From: a virus
Direction: 5' to 3' (one strand)
IMG/VR virus record: IMGVR_UViG_3300017735_001924
Coordinates: 1-49,603 of that record
Length of the DNA: 49,603 bases
Shown: piece after piece, positions 39,871-49,603 of the stretch
How positions within the stretch are numbered: the stretch's first letter is position 1
Layout of the letters: each line of letters opens with the position of its first letter
Notes under the pieces: model-generated
The model's database searches: none
What the model saw: the letters and a program-made list of their open reading frames with translations, nothing else
Told to the model about the DNA's origin: nothing
Program-made: the position numbers and the translations under genes

Positions 39871-42800
39871 GCGGCAAGTCAACTCTTGCTGCACGTAAGA
39901 ATCTACTTATGTTAGAATCGCTATCTGCAAGTGCAGTACCTGGTTCTGTCCACTGTTGTCCTTGTTTTCTTACAACAATCACTTTTGTATTCTGTGTTGG
40001 AGTGGTTGTAAGTACTAGCTGATTACCGTTTACAGTAAATTCAGCTGATATTGTTTCGTCACCTTCAGGACTATCCTGAGAAACTGGTCCTGTTATTTCG
40101 TTAAAAATGTAATTGTTTATTGAATTTTTACGTAAACGCTTACCTGCAACAAAAACTTCAAATTCGTTTATATTACTAGCTGTAAAATCAAGTTCATATG
40201 TCGACGATGTACCGTCTGCTGTAAATATTGTTGTTAATGTTTCATCTTTGTACGGCATAGAGTTTTTGCCTGAAATATTTAATACTACTGTATCAGCTGG
40301 ATACATGTTTTTAACACCTGTTCCTAAAGTACCTCTTCTAAATTGACTTATTACATTTCCGTTACGTACAAAGTATTCAATTCTTTCCCCGCCAATCATA
40401 ATTATTGCTGGTTTTAGTGATCCTGCAACTGGTGACGGTAATGCTTCTCCATTAATTACCGTAATACTTTGATCGTATTGATACAAATCTTTTGCTAGTG
40501 TAACTTCTTCTTCATTGTTTATCCTAATGTAGTGTGTTCGGTTCAACATATCTTTAAACTGTGACCATCCAAATTTATTTTGTGTTTTACTAGCTGCAAA
40601 ATGTACTACTTGGACTACATCATTTTCAGATATAGTTGATTCAATTTTAACATACTGTTTATTATCTGTTACAAAATAATCTACACTCGGAGTTAGTAAT
40701 TGTCCATTAATTGATACCCATAAATATTGTGCATCAATAGCTTCTTGATTTAATTTTATAAGTCCATTATGTAGATGTATATATTTTTGGTATTCATCAG
40801 TGCCTGGAACTAAATTAATTCTGTCAATTACATCATAATTTATTGTTTGTATATCTTGATAATCATGATTATTAAATGTAAATATTTCAATTTCTGTGCC
40901 TTCAGCAATAGCTGTATCAAAATGTATTTGATTAGGAGTTTTTACAAATAGCCTTGACGCAGAATCTACATATCCAAATCTATACTCACCGTCGGTCATT
41001 ACAAACACATCTAGTATGTCACCATCTTGCTGTTGCACTTCGCCTTTTAATCTAATAACAGTACTTGCTCCTACTATTAAGTTCCATTTTACAGTATCAA
41101 GTATAACACCGTTTAAGTAAACTTCTACATATCTGCTATCAAGTGAGCCAGGAGGGAATTGCCATTCCTCAATTTTATATTCTAATGTAGTTGCCTTAGT
41201 AATATATCTTTGATTATATCCTGCGTTAAATATTTTATTTCCAGCTTTTACTAATGTTTTAAAATGCAATGGTTGCTGTACACTTGGAGTGGTTGTAATG
41301 TCATATGCTAAACTACTTCCATCAGCTGTAATAGTTTCAACATTTACTTCACTATAGTTTTTAACTAATAAATCGTCTTCAAAGAACACATATTTAATTT
41401 CAGAACCTGCTGTTGGAGGTATAGCAAACTTGATTAATGCATTGCCAGCAATGCCATCTGCTTTTTTACTTTTATTTACAACGTTTTCTATTGGAAGGCC
41501 GTTCATTGTAATAATATTTTGTAAGTTAGCTTTGTATCTTACATTTGTTATAAATGAAGTTGTACTTCCGTCAGCTACTATTGTATCAATATCAATAATT
41601 TTTGTTCCGCTTACGCCTAATGTTATAATATTTACTTTAGAATTTATAGCCGGTGCGCTTGCTAGTGTTATAGTGTTATTATTAAAATCAATAGTATAGT
41701 CATTGTCTTCGCCAAGTGTTTGTATATTTCCTGCTACTTTAACAAATACTGATTGTGTAGTTAAAGGCTTTGCTCCTATATCAAATGTAACTTTACTACC
41801 ATTACCATTATAATTTGTAGAAGCTACTTGGCTTCCTCCACCTTTAGGTCTTTCAAACACTTTAATATCAACAGTATCTAATATCTGTCCAGGAACTTGT
41901 TCTTCAGGGCCTGCACTTGTAGTAGGTGTAACAAATCCATCACCGTCAATTGTAATGTCTGCACTTTCTAATCCTGTTGCTGTAGAATAATTTAAACTAC
42001 CGCCTTGTATAATACTGTCGTATGTTTGCTCATTTGGTAGGAAAGTGCCATCGCTAGTTGATTTTCTAAATATTACAACATCTGTATTTCCAAATGGAAC
42101 AGCTTCTTCGTTAAATGCAACATAGTTTGTTACATCATAATCATCATCTGTTCGAGACCATGCTGTTTGCCCTGCACCTGTAATACTTTGCACTAGTGCA
42201 TTTGGATTTGTCTGCTGTGCTGTTCCAAAATTAGGATCATCAATTCTAACATTGTTTCTATAAACATGATATTCTACACCTGTTTCTAATGGCTTGCTAA
42301 AATTAAATAGTGTTGTACTATCACCTAATTCAAAAATTTCATCATTATAAGTATTATCATAACTATCCCAAGTTGATCCAAACCATGCATCTGAATCCCA
42401 TCCTTGACCCTGCGACATTCCAAAGCTCTTAACTTCTACGCCGCCGTAATCAATGCCTGTCATTAACTGGCTTAATTCTTTGCCTAATTGCCCTTCTTGT
42501 GGATTATATAAATTACTAATTCGATCTGCTGCTTGATATAGATCTGGAGAAAGTTTGTAATTAATAACAATTATATCGTTAGCATCTGGTTTATTTGTAA
42601 AAGATACTTGTCCATAATATCTTTCATAGCTTGCTGTAGCATCTAAGATATTAGTATAGGTATATTCGTTACTTAATTGTTCAATATTATTTCTAAATAC
42701 ACTTATATCAGTAATCTTTAAATCAATGGGCCAATTTAAATTAAATTCAAACTGAGATCCTGATGCTGTAAATGTTTGTGTTTGATCAATTTGCGTATAT

Positions 42801-45800
42801 ACATATGTTCCTGTAGTTCTATCAAAATTAACTGTAGTAGTAATTCCTCTTACTGGATTATTACCTAGTTCTACACTGAAAGTTGCATCTCTGCCGCCAT
42901 CTATAAGATTGCCGTTAACTGAGATTACAGGTGTGCTGTAATATCCGCTACCAGAAACAACTACATCAACCTTTGTTACATCTCCCTTTGTTCCTAAATA
43001 TGTTTTTAGAACAGTGCCTGATCCACCGCCGCCGGTTAATGTTAACTCTGGAGGTGATGTATAACCTTGACCACCATCAACTGGAGTTACGCTGACAATG
43101 CTATAGCTACTATTATCTAACCAATTTTTATTTGGATAAGTTTCTAGATCAGGAGTTGTTCCTACTAGTACATCATCAATAACTTTAATATTCTTTGGTA
43201 ATATTTTACCTTCTATAGCATTATAAGATGCTGGTAAGTCAAAATCAGTTGTTACTGTTTTTGTAGGGTCTAAACCCTCATACGCACTTAGGTATTCTCT
43301 AATTTTTGTTGCAAACGGTTTAACTTCTTTAACATATGCTTCGTAACTTGGAAGGTTATCATTGTTAAATGTAATATCTTCACGTAACGAACCAACGTTA
43401 TGTTTAGCTTTTATAAAACTAGTTTTAAACGCCCAATCTACGTATGTTTGTTCTGAAAATACATAACGCAAACTTGCAAAAAATAACTTATTAAATTCAA
43501 CTAATAGTTCATCAATTAAAATATCATCTTTTATTGTGTTTAAAATAATTCTAAGTTCTTTAATTGGTTCACTGTCAAACACTTTAGTATCAAAACTAAT
43601 TGTATCAAACCCAGTAAATGCTGCTTCTGAATCATATAACGTTTCGTTAAATTTAATTGTACCGTTTTGTCTACCAATAGTTTTATAATTTTGTGTATAA
43701 TCTTCGCTATCGCTGGCTGATATTTTTTCAATTAACAGCCATCCGCCTGTACCAATATTTGATATTTTTACAACACTTCCAACAGGATTATCTAAACTTG
43801 TTAATTCATAACTATTGTCAATAAGGTAATCAATGTCAGTTGCTTCATTATATCCTGTAGCATACCAATCAATATATTTCCAAAATAAAGATACATTATA
43901 AGATTGACTTTTTATTCTATTCCAGGCTCTATTTTCTCTTTGATAAAGAGCCCATTTACCTAGCAAAGTTTCATCAGCTTTAACTAATACAGAAAAATTT
44001 CGTACAGTTAAAATAGTACTTGAATCGTAATATGTTCCTTCTTGCAATACTGTTACAGATATTATTTTACCTGCTCCGTCGATTACTGGCAATAATTCTG
44101 CATCTGTACCTTTGCCTGCTATTGATATAGTAGGAGGATATCTGTATCCTTTACCAGGATTAATAATAGTTACATCTGTAATTTTTCCGTCTTTGATCAC
44201 AGGAGATAGTACTGCTCTTTCAATTTTGTCTGTTCCAACTGTTGCAAGATCTGCTACTGTTTCTACTTCAACATCATATAAATTACTAGCTGTAGTTAAT
44301 ATCGGATCGTTTAACGATAATTTGCTTATATCTTTATCGTCAATAATTAAATTCTTTGTAAGAACAAGGTTTACACGCTCAATCACTTGTTTTAGTGCTT
44401 CGTTTTTGTTTTTAAACCAAGACTGTCGAGGTCTATTAAGTGACCCGTATTTTTCTCTGTCACTAAGTGTTGGATCTGGTACTATTCTCGATTGTGCATC
44501 ATATCCGATTAAACTATCAAACCATTTTATAACAACATCTGGATTTGGTTGGCTAGTTTCAAGGCCTTCGCTAACAATTTGATATTGGTTATGAATATTT
44601 TGGTTTTGATTTTTAATTGTCCAAAATTGTATATTAATGGCAACATCTGTACCTTTTATCAAAGGTTCGCAGTTATATAGTACAAATTTTTCTGGTGAAA
44701 TAAGTGCAACAAATCTATGTCCTTTTGCTGCAGGATCAGTAATATATTGTGCAATTTCTCTAGTATCAATTTTTCTAAATTCAACATTAGGAACAATAGT
44801 TTTATCTGTTACCCAGAAATAATACATTGTTTTGAAAGTTTTTAAAATTTCATTGTATACTCGTCTTGTTGAATACGATGAATCTCCGTATAAACTTTTA
44901 CCACTATATCCTTTAGAAAACCCAGTTTCAGTATCAGACTCTGCGTCCCAAGCACTTGGAAGTACATCTGATTCTACCCATTCGTAAACATTAATTGAAT
45001 TTCCTTGAAATACTTTGTTCCAAGATTGTGTTGCATATTGAATACTACCTTGATAAGGATTAGTAAACTTGGCTGTTGTTAAGTTCCACCAAACTTCGCC
45101 GACTTGTTTTGGTCCCCAAGCAGATGTTTGATCTTGTATTGCACTAATACTACTAGAAGTAGTATAAACTGCAGGATCAAAATATGTTTTATATGTAAGT
45201 TCTTGCTCCGCAGGTCCTGCTACTTTGCCTTGTATTGGATCTATGTAATCAAGATATGTAAGTAATTCGTTTTCTTTAATGTTATATAAAAATATTTTTT
45301 TAATTTTTTCTACATCAACTGTTTTGTTTGAAGACCTATATGTTTCCCACATCTTAACATCTTGATCTATTCTAAAATCAACTACTTGGCCTTGAGAATT
45401 TTCATCAACTTTAGTTTCTAATCCTGTATAAAAATGATTAAGTTTTGCTAGTATGTTTCTGCCAAACGTATTAACATCCGAATCTGGAATTTGAATAGTT
45501 TGTGCAAACAACATACCTGTTGGAGTTTTTTCGTATACAAATACTACGCCAACATCTTTTCTTTCTTCAACTATTTCTGTAAAAGAATTATCAAATCTAG
45601 TGGTATTAGAATCAAATGTAGTTGTTTCAGTTGAATCAGCATTTCTCGAAGTTACAAATAACTTATTTCCGTCATATTGCAACTCCCAACCAAATCTTTC
45701 AGCACGTTCATTGTTAGGACTTTGTAAATCTTGTAAGAATGTAAACACACCATTAACTTGATGATAAATCGAAACTTTACCTTGATCGGCATTGTAATCA

Positions 45801-48800
45801 TCATTAAATGGTTCTGAAATTGCTATATACATACCATCATCTGATATTGCTATTGCCTTTCCAAAGCCGCTAGTTTTATCTGGTGCTTGTATTTCTTGGC
45901 CTCTTTCCCAAAAGCCATTATTTTGCCGATATACAACAACTTGATTAGTTTTATCATTATCGTATAATGCATTAGCAATTAGTACATCACCGTTTTTATT
46001 AATATCAAATTCACTTCCGAAGGTCGAAAGTAACCCTTGATCAAGAACTGTGCTTCCGTCAGTACTGTCGTTAATAACACTAGTGCCTGAAGAGTTTGGT
46101 ATAAATCCAACATAGTCAATTAAATCATCTGTACTTGTCCAGTCAGTTGTATTAAATGTGCCTGGTGCTAAATTAGTTTTTGCTACATATAATACTCCTG
46201 TTCCGCTCACCGCAGGATTTTCTCTGTAAACAATATCGTTAGTAAAATAACTTATACTTTCGTTAAAGACACCTTTGTACTTTTTGTTTTTCGCATATTC
46301 CCATGTATATGTAATACCATTTTCAATGCCAGTCTTAATAAAATAGATTCTACCTGGTGAAGATTGTGTCTGTGTGCCTTCGGCATGCACCATTGTTCTA
46401 TACAAGCCGTTACTAGTTTTTGCAATTTTAATATTGCTACCAAGTTTAAAGTTCGACTGTTGTTCAGGAACAGTATATGTACCAATTTCATCATATCTGC
46501 CCGGAGCAGATCTACTGTATACTGTGTATAGTCCTTGGTTAGTAAATCCACTTGGTGTTCCTGTTGATTCTGCCGGAATTCTATAAACTTGTTCCCAATC
46601 GTTGTTTATACTACTTGGTGGATTTGGTAATCTAGGAATACCTAAAACATTTCCTTCAGTATACATCCAATATTCAACTTCATTAATATTATCTTCTGCA
46701 CTTAATGTAATAGGATTTCCGCTATCAAACACTAGCATTTTACCTATTCCAGAAGGTGTATACCCTAATGATGTAAATTGTATTTCGCCCATTACACGAT
46801 CGGTTTGATAATTTACATCAGGATCACCTGGTGTAGCCAAGTATTCTATTTCTGCATTTTGTCCATAGTCGTCGCCAACACTAAATGTACCTACTAAATT
46901 TTTTACAAATATAGTGGCATTTAAACTGTTTCTTTGATAAAATGTTACTTCAGCTGTTGCTCCAGTTGTTAAATCACGAACTGTATCACCTACTCTTGGC
47001 TCAAAAGGATTATCTGATGCATCTGTTTTAGTAAAGTCTAAATTAATGTATCCGTCCCATACGTCATAAACGTTTCTTGTTGTGTTTGTAACTGTAGAAC
47101 TTAATCCTATTGTAGTTAGATCTTTGAAGTCACCGGTTGTGTATTGCGGTAATTGGTTAACATAAACACTAACTGGATCACCTGGAGATATAGTATCACT
47201 GAGTGCTTTAGGAGCTCGCATTACATATAAGTTACTTGAGAAAGTAGAATTACTTCCACCTGCTCCAGGTAGCCCTCTATATGTTAACGTTCTTATATAA
47301 CCAGTAAAAGTATTTTGACTACTAATATCAGTTGTTAAATAATCCAAACTCGAATAATAGTATCTACCAGTTGGAGTACTATCTGATATTAGATCCCAGT
47401 AAACTAATCCGGCGCCCTTGTCAATATTTGTTGTAGACGAAGTTGGTGTATACACAGGTGTGTCAATCCACCAATATCCACCCCAAACTGTTGAAGTGTT
47501 GACAGGGTCTACTGGTCCTTGTTTAACATATTCGCCGATAAAGTCGCCATCGTCTCTAAATAAACTATCGCTAGTATTAAATGAACCGTTTACATCTCTT
47601 AGATATATTAGTATTTCAGCGCCTACTAATTTAGTATATTCAACTGTACCAGTAGCAACCGGTGTTTGTAAAACATCTCCTATATCAACAGCGGTTGTAC
47701 TACTATTAACATATAAAACTTCGTCAATTTTCTTTTGTATTGTATGTTCTTGACTTAAAAATGTATCTGTGATTACTGCATGACTTCCGTTAAAAGGTGC
47801 CCTCGATGCTAAAGCTGATAAGTCTTGGTTTCCGTATGTTACTGAATTCCATTGCAATCTTACCTGATCGTTTATTCCACTACCTTCATACAACGAAAAC
47901 GGTGCTCGAACAAGTATATGGCTTGTTGGTAAACCATTAAATGCAAGTAAGTTATTATTAGGATCAATTGCATAATCCCCAACAAGCAATGTTGGAATAA
48001 AATCTGTGCTATTATTTTGCAAACCTGCAGCTTCAATATTTTCAACAACCGAACTAAAACTATTGAATACAATATTATCTTCTTCGCCTTCAATATCAAT
48101 TTTGGCACGCCATAACCCTTGATCTTTTCCAACTATACTATTTTTAGGATAATCAACAGCTGATTGAAATGCTCCTGAATATTTTGTTTTTACATTTGAA
48201 GCATTAGGCGAACCGACTACAACATATTCACCGTCTGGACTTATTGCTAGGCCTGCTCCAAAACGCTGTCTATCGTTACCAAACTTAAAAGGTTCAATAG
48301 TTTGTGTTAATATATATGTCAATGCATTAGTTGGTCTATTATATACATAAACCTTTCCGTCAGCGTCATCTGGTGTACTTACTAATAATGTAGTATTTCT
48401 ATCGTCAACAGCTATTGATGTTCCAAAATTTGATCCATTGTTTATCCACTTACCAGTACGGAAAGTATGTGCTGTAAAACTAGACGAGTTTGTTGGTATA
48501 GTTAAGTCAGGATCATCATATAACTGGAATGATGATGATGTAATAGTTCCGCCAACATATTTTGAAGTACTATTAAGTTCTACAGTACCTTGTATATCAC
48601 TAAACGTTATTCTATCATATTTTGATAATTTATGAAATCCTTGATTAAAAATAGTAGTACTAGCAACATCTAAAGTAATAGATTCGATATTTCCAGATGC
48701 ATTAGATACTGGATTATTAATACGCTGATGATCAATAAATGAATTAGTATTCTTATATACTGCCCATTCATTATCGTCAGTTATTGAATCAATCCATAGT

Positions 48801-49603
48801 AAATCTTCACCGTGTAGATTTTTTTGTACAATTTTGTTTGCTTCAACAACATTTGTTGCTCTAACTTTTAAAAATACCGTTATATTGCCAACTAGGTCAC
48901 TATCTTCAGTAGTTTTTGGAGAGTTAGTTTCTACAGTTATAACATTGTTGTTTATACTATCAATTTTATAAAATCCGTCAAGGTTAAGACTTGTACTATC
49001 ATTATGTATAGCATTAATACCGATGATATCACCTTTTACAAAATCTTTAACATTTATGTCTACTGTAATGTCAAATGTTGCTTCACCCTTTCCAATTTGG
49101 TTTATTACATAAGGAGTGTCAATATGTTTATATACTGTCCAGTCTTTATCTTGATTTCCAACCCAAATATATGCATTTTTTGCAATATCAGCAAAATTAA
49201 AGTCAAGTATGTTTTCGTAGTTAGTTACTATTCCTCTAACATCTTGTTGATTTACATATCCTGCATTTTTTGTGTAACTGTCAAAAACATATTTTGCAGG
49301 CAATGGTTTATGATTGTAATTTTTAGATTTTTGGTAAACTTCATATGGTTTAATTCTATAAATTAAATCGGTTTCTCTACCTGTAGTTGAATTTACTAGT
49401 TCTATAGGCTGCGGCACTAGTCTAAACTTTCCTTCGTCTAGTCTAAAAATAACATCGTCAAAGCCTTCGCTGGCTCCGTATTGGCCATCTTTAATAGCCC
49501 ATTCTTCGTAAAACTCTAAACTATCCTTGTCGTCACTTGCAAGTGCATCAAACAATTTAGTAAGAGCATTCTTAGAACCTTTGTCTTGAATAAATCCTTG
49601 ATA
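39866..49603 (-). CDS. Giant virion structural protein (5' end outside window)
   Basis: The frame is open from the right edge of the window to the TAA at 39866-39868, giving at least 3,246 residues without a start in view; the TTG at 49553-49555 is merely an internal codon. The N-terminal visible part reads QGFIQDKGSKNALTKLFDAL. FG-GAP-like beta-propeller blades appear near 48.2-48.45 kb (FGTSIAVDDRN, FGAGLAISPDGEYVVVGSP) and again near 45.5-46.5 kb (FGKAIAISDDGMYIAISEP, FGWELQYDGNKLFVTSRN). A possible carbohydrate-binding-like segment (SYFTNDIVYRENPAVSGTG, then LYVAKTN) lies near 46.2 kb. Near 43.0 and 44.1 kb are two GxGYxxPP beta modules. The C-terminal third repeats a beta module beginning ADGSS or ADGTS. 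It is a tail or fibre-network protein by context. Confidence 0.85.
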   Translation of the reverse strand, partial: YQGFIQDKGSKNALTKLFDALASDDKDSLEFYEEWAIKDGQYGASEGFDDVIFRLDEGKFRLVPQPIELVNSTTGRETDLIYRIKPYEVYQKSKNYNHKPLPAKYVFDSYTKNAGYVNQQDVRGIVTNYENILDFNFADIAKNAYIWVGNQDKDWTVYKHIDTPYVINQIGKGEATFDITVDINVKDFVKGDIIGINAIHNDSTSLNLDGFYKIDSINNNVITVETNSPKTTEDSDLVGNITVFLKVRATNVVEANKIVQKNLHGEDLLWIDSITDDNEWAVYKNTNSFIDHQRINNPVSNASGNIESITLDVASTTIFNQGFHKLSKYDRITFSDIQGTVELNSTSKYVGGTITSSSFQLYDDPDLTIPTNSSSFTAHTFRTGKWINNGSNFGTSIAVDDRNTTLLVSTPDDADGKVYVYNRPTNALTYILTQTIEPFKFGNDRQRFGAGLAISPDGEYVVVGSPNASNVKTKYSGAFQSAVDYPKNSIVGKDQGLWRAKIDIEGEEDNIVFNSFSSVVENIEAAGLQNNSTDFIPTLLVGDYAIDPNNNLLAFNGLPTSHILVRAPFSLYEGSGINDQVRLQWNSVTYGNQDLSALASRAPFNGSHAVITDTFLSQEHTIQKKIDEVLYVNSSTTAVDIGDVLQTPVATGTVEYTKLVGAEILIYLRDVNGSFNTSDSLFRDDGDFIGEYVKQGPVDPVNTSTVWGGYWWIDTPVYTPTSSTTNIDKGAGLVYWDLISDSTPTGRYYYSSLDYLTTDISSQNTFTGYIRTLTYRGLPGAGGSNSTFSSNLYVMRAPKALSDTISPGDPVSVYVNQLPQYTTGDFKDLTTIGLSSTVTNTTRNVYDVWDGYINLDFTKTDASDNPFEPRVGDTVRDLTTGATAEVTFYQRNSLNATIFVKNLVGTFSVGDDYGQNAEIEYLATPGDPDVNYQTDRVMGEIQFTSLGYTPSGIGKMLVFDSGNPITLSAEDNINEVEYWMYTEGNVLGIPRLPNPPSSINNDWEQVYRIPAESTGTPSGFTNQGLYTVYSRSAPGRYDEIGTYTVPEQQSNFKLGSNIKIAKTSNGLYRTMVHAEGTQTQSSPGRIYFIKTGIENGITYTWEYAKNKKYKGVFNESISYFTNDIVYRENPAVSGTGVLYVAKTNLAPGTFNTTDWTSTDDLIDYVGFIPNSSGTSVINDSTDGSTVLDQGLLSTFGSEFDINKNGDVLIANALYDNDKTNQVVVYRQNNGFWERGQEIQAPDKTSGFGKAIAISDDGMYIAISEPFNDDYNADQGKVSIYHQVNGVFTFLQDLQSPNNERAERFGWELQYDGNKLFVTSRNADSTETTTFDSNTTRFDNSFTEIVEERKDVGVVFVYEKTPTGMLFAQTIQIPDSDVNTFGRNILAKLNHFYTGLETKVDENSQGQVVDFRIDQDVKMWETYRSSNKTVDVEKIKKIFLYNIKENELLTYLDYIDPIQGKVAGPAEQELTYKTYFDPAVYTTSSSISAIQDQTSAWGPKQVGEVWWNLTTAKFTNPYQGSIQYATQSWNKVFQGNSINVYEWVESDVLPSAWDAESDTETGFSKGYSGKSLYGDSSYSTRRVYNEILKTFKTMYYFWVTDKTIVPNVEFRKIDTREIAQYITDPAAKGHRFVALISPEKFVLYNCEPLIKGTDVAINIQFWTIKNQNQNIHNQYQIVSEGLETSQPNPDVVIKWFDSLIGYDAQSRIVPDPTLSDREKYGSLNRPRQSWFKNKNEALKQVIERVNLVLTKNLIIDDKDISKLSLNDPILTTASNLYDVEVETVADLATVGTDKIERAVLSPVIKDGKITDVTIINPGKGYRYPPTISIAGKGTDAELLPVIDGAGKIISVTVLQEGTYYDSSTILTVRNFSVLVKADETLLGKWALYQRENRAWNRIKSQSYNVSLFWKYIDWYATGYNEATDIDYLIDNSYELTSLDNPVGSVVKISNIGTGGWLLIEKISASDSEDYTQNYKTIGRQNGTIKFNETLYDSEAAFTGFDTISFDTKVFDSEPIKELRIILNTIKDDILIDELLVEFNKLFFASLRYVFSEQTYVDWAFKTSFIKAKHNVGSLREDITFNNDNLPSYEAYVKEVKPFATKIREYLSAYEGLDPTKTVTTDFDLPASYNAIEGKILPKNIKVIDDVLVGTTPDLETYPNKNWLDNSSYSIVSVTPVDGGQGYTSPPELTLTGGGGSGTVLKTYLGTKGDVTKVDVVVSGSGYYSTPVISVNGNLIDGGRDATFSVELGNNPVRGITTTVNFDRTTGTYVYTQIDQTQTFTASGSQFEFNLNWPIDLKITDISVFRNNIEQLSNEYTYTNILDATASYERYYGQVSFTNKPDANDIIVINYKLSPDLYQAADRISNLYNPQEGQLGKELSQLMTGIDYGGVEVKSFGMSQGQGWDSDAWFGSTWDSYDNTYNDEIFELGDSTTLFNFSKPLETGVEYHVYRNNVRIDDPNFGTAQQTNPNALVQSITGAGQTAWSRTDDDYDVTNYVAFNEEAVPFGNTDVVIFRKSTSDGTFLPNEQTYDSIIQGGSLNYSTATGLESADITIDGDGFVTPTTSAGPEEQVPGQILDTVDIKVFERPKGGGSQVASTNYNGNGSKVTFDIGAKPLTTQSVFVKVAGNIQTLGEDNDYTIDFNNNTITLASAPAINSKVNIITLGVSGTKIIDIDTIVADGSTTSFITNVRYKANLQNIITMNGLPIENVVNKSKKADGIAGNALIKFAIPPTAGSEIKYVFFEDDLLVKNYSEVNVETITADGSSLAYDITTTPSVQQPLHFKTLVKAGNKIFNAGYNQRYITKATTLEYKIEEWQFPPGSLDSRYVEVYLNGVILDTVKWNLIVGASTVIRLKGEVQQQDGDILDVFVMTDGEYRFGYVDSASRLFVKTPNQIHFDTAIAEGTEIEIFTFNNHDYQDIQTINYDVIDRINLVPGTDEYQKYIHLHNGLIKLNQEAIDAQYLWVSINGQLLTPSVDYFVTDNKQYVKIESTISENDVVQVVHFAASKTQNKFGWSQFKDMLNRTHYIRINNEEEVTLAKDLYQYDQSITVINGEALPSPVAGSLKPAIIMIGGERIEYFVRNGNVISQFRRGTLGTGVKNMYPADTVVLNISGKNSMPYKDETLTTIFTADGTSSTYELDFTASNINEFEVFVAGKRLRKNSINNYIFNEITGPVSQDSPEGDETISAEFTVNGNQLVLTTTPTQNTKVIVVRKQGQQWTEPGTALADSDSNISRFLRAARVDLPR

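Noticed and set aside
44112-44582. A 156-residue open frame on the plus strand opposite the giant structural gene.
   Set aside because: It is antisense to a continuous coding frame and has the composition expected of a shadow frame; no start signal.
49553-49555. TTG as the start of the giant protein.
   Set aside because: The frame continues without a stop to the right edge of the window with well-formed protein sequence, so the true start is outside.
1-49603. tRNA genes, CRISPR arrays, insertion sequences and attachment sites.
   Set aside because: No cloverleaf-like segment, regular spaced repeat, transposase or integrase frame was seen on either strand by reading; nearly all sequence is taken up by tightly packed genes.

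Overview
The window looks like part of the genome of an AT-rich, T4-type marine myovirus (Caudoviricetes). Three sequence features support this. Long virion genes lie on the minus strand at the right: three paralogous tail-fibre-like proteins, one with a tail-collar domain, and one giant structural protein of more than 3,200 residues that runs off the window. Genes are packed with 1-20 base overlaps. Short TATAAATA-like boxes 22-34 bases ahead of several start codons match the T4 late-promoter consensus. The host cannot be read from the window; low GC and this gene mix would fit SAR11/Pelagibacter-type or picocyanobacterial phages, which is inference. I saw no tRNA, rRNA, CRISPR array or insertion sequence, and no gene-free stretch over 300 bases.

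Layout. (1) 1-5315, plus strand: 3' end of a fibre-like protein, a very short fatty-acid desaturase, an unknown protein, a short Rossmann protein, four double-stranded beta-helix Fe(II)/2-oxoglutarate (2OG) oxygenase-like proteins, a small kinase and a sulfotransferase. (2) 5306-23955, minus strand: 2OG-oxygenase-like proteins, two methyltransferases, a TauD-like protein, a B12-type radical SAM protein, a short PLP aminotransferase-like protein, a NodU/CmcH-type carbamoyltransferase, four consecutive nitroreductase-fold proteins, a full-length DegT-type aminotransferase, three radical SAM proteins plus a free-standing SPASM-like protein, two glycosyltransferase-like proteins, an SGNH hydrolase and a UDP-sugar dehydrogenase. 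(3) 24019-27841, plus strand: truncated DegT-like protein, SGNH hydrolase, amidinotransferase, 2OG-oxygenase-like protein, glycosyltransferase-like protein. (4) 27834-32658, minus strand: twitch-type radical SAM protein, three glycosyltransferases, two small phage proteins. (5) 32720-49603, minus strand: virion proteins.

The most striking content is about 27 kb of tailoring enzymes: ten 2OG-oxygenase-like folds, five radical SAM proteins, four nitroreductase folds, three PLP aminotransferase-like proteins, about six glycosyltransferase-like proteins, and single sulfo-, carbamoyl-, amidino- and phosphotransferase-like proteins. Most keep their catalytic residues. My inference is that the phage builds or remodels an unusual sugar, lipid or small molecule (envelope glycan, virion decoration or diffusible product). 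The product is unknown.

Regulation visible in the sequence: two strong host-type (sigma70) promoters with 17-base spacers, each overlapped by an inverted repeat, at 32684-32712 and 16059-16087; a third candidate at 22812-22840; several T4-late-like boxes; and a nearly palindromic divergent late promoter at 23981-23996.
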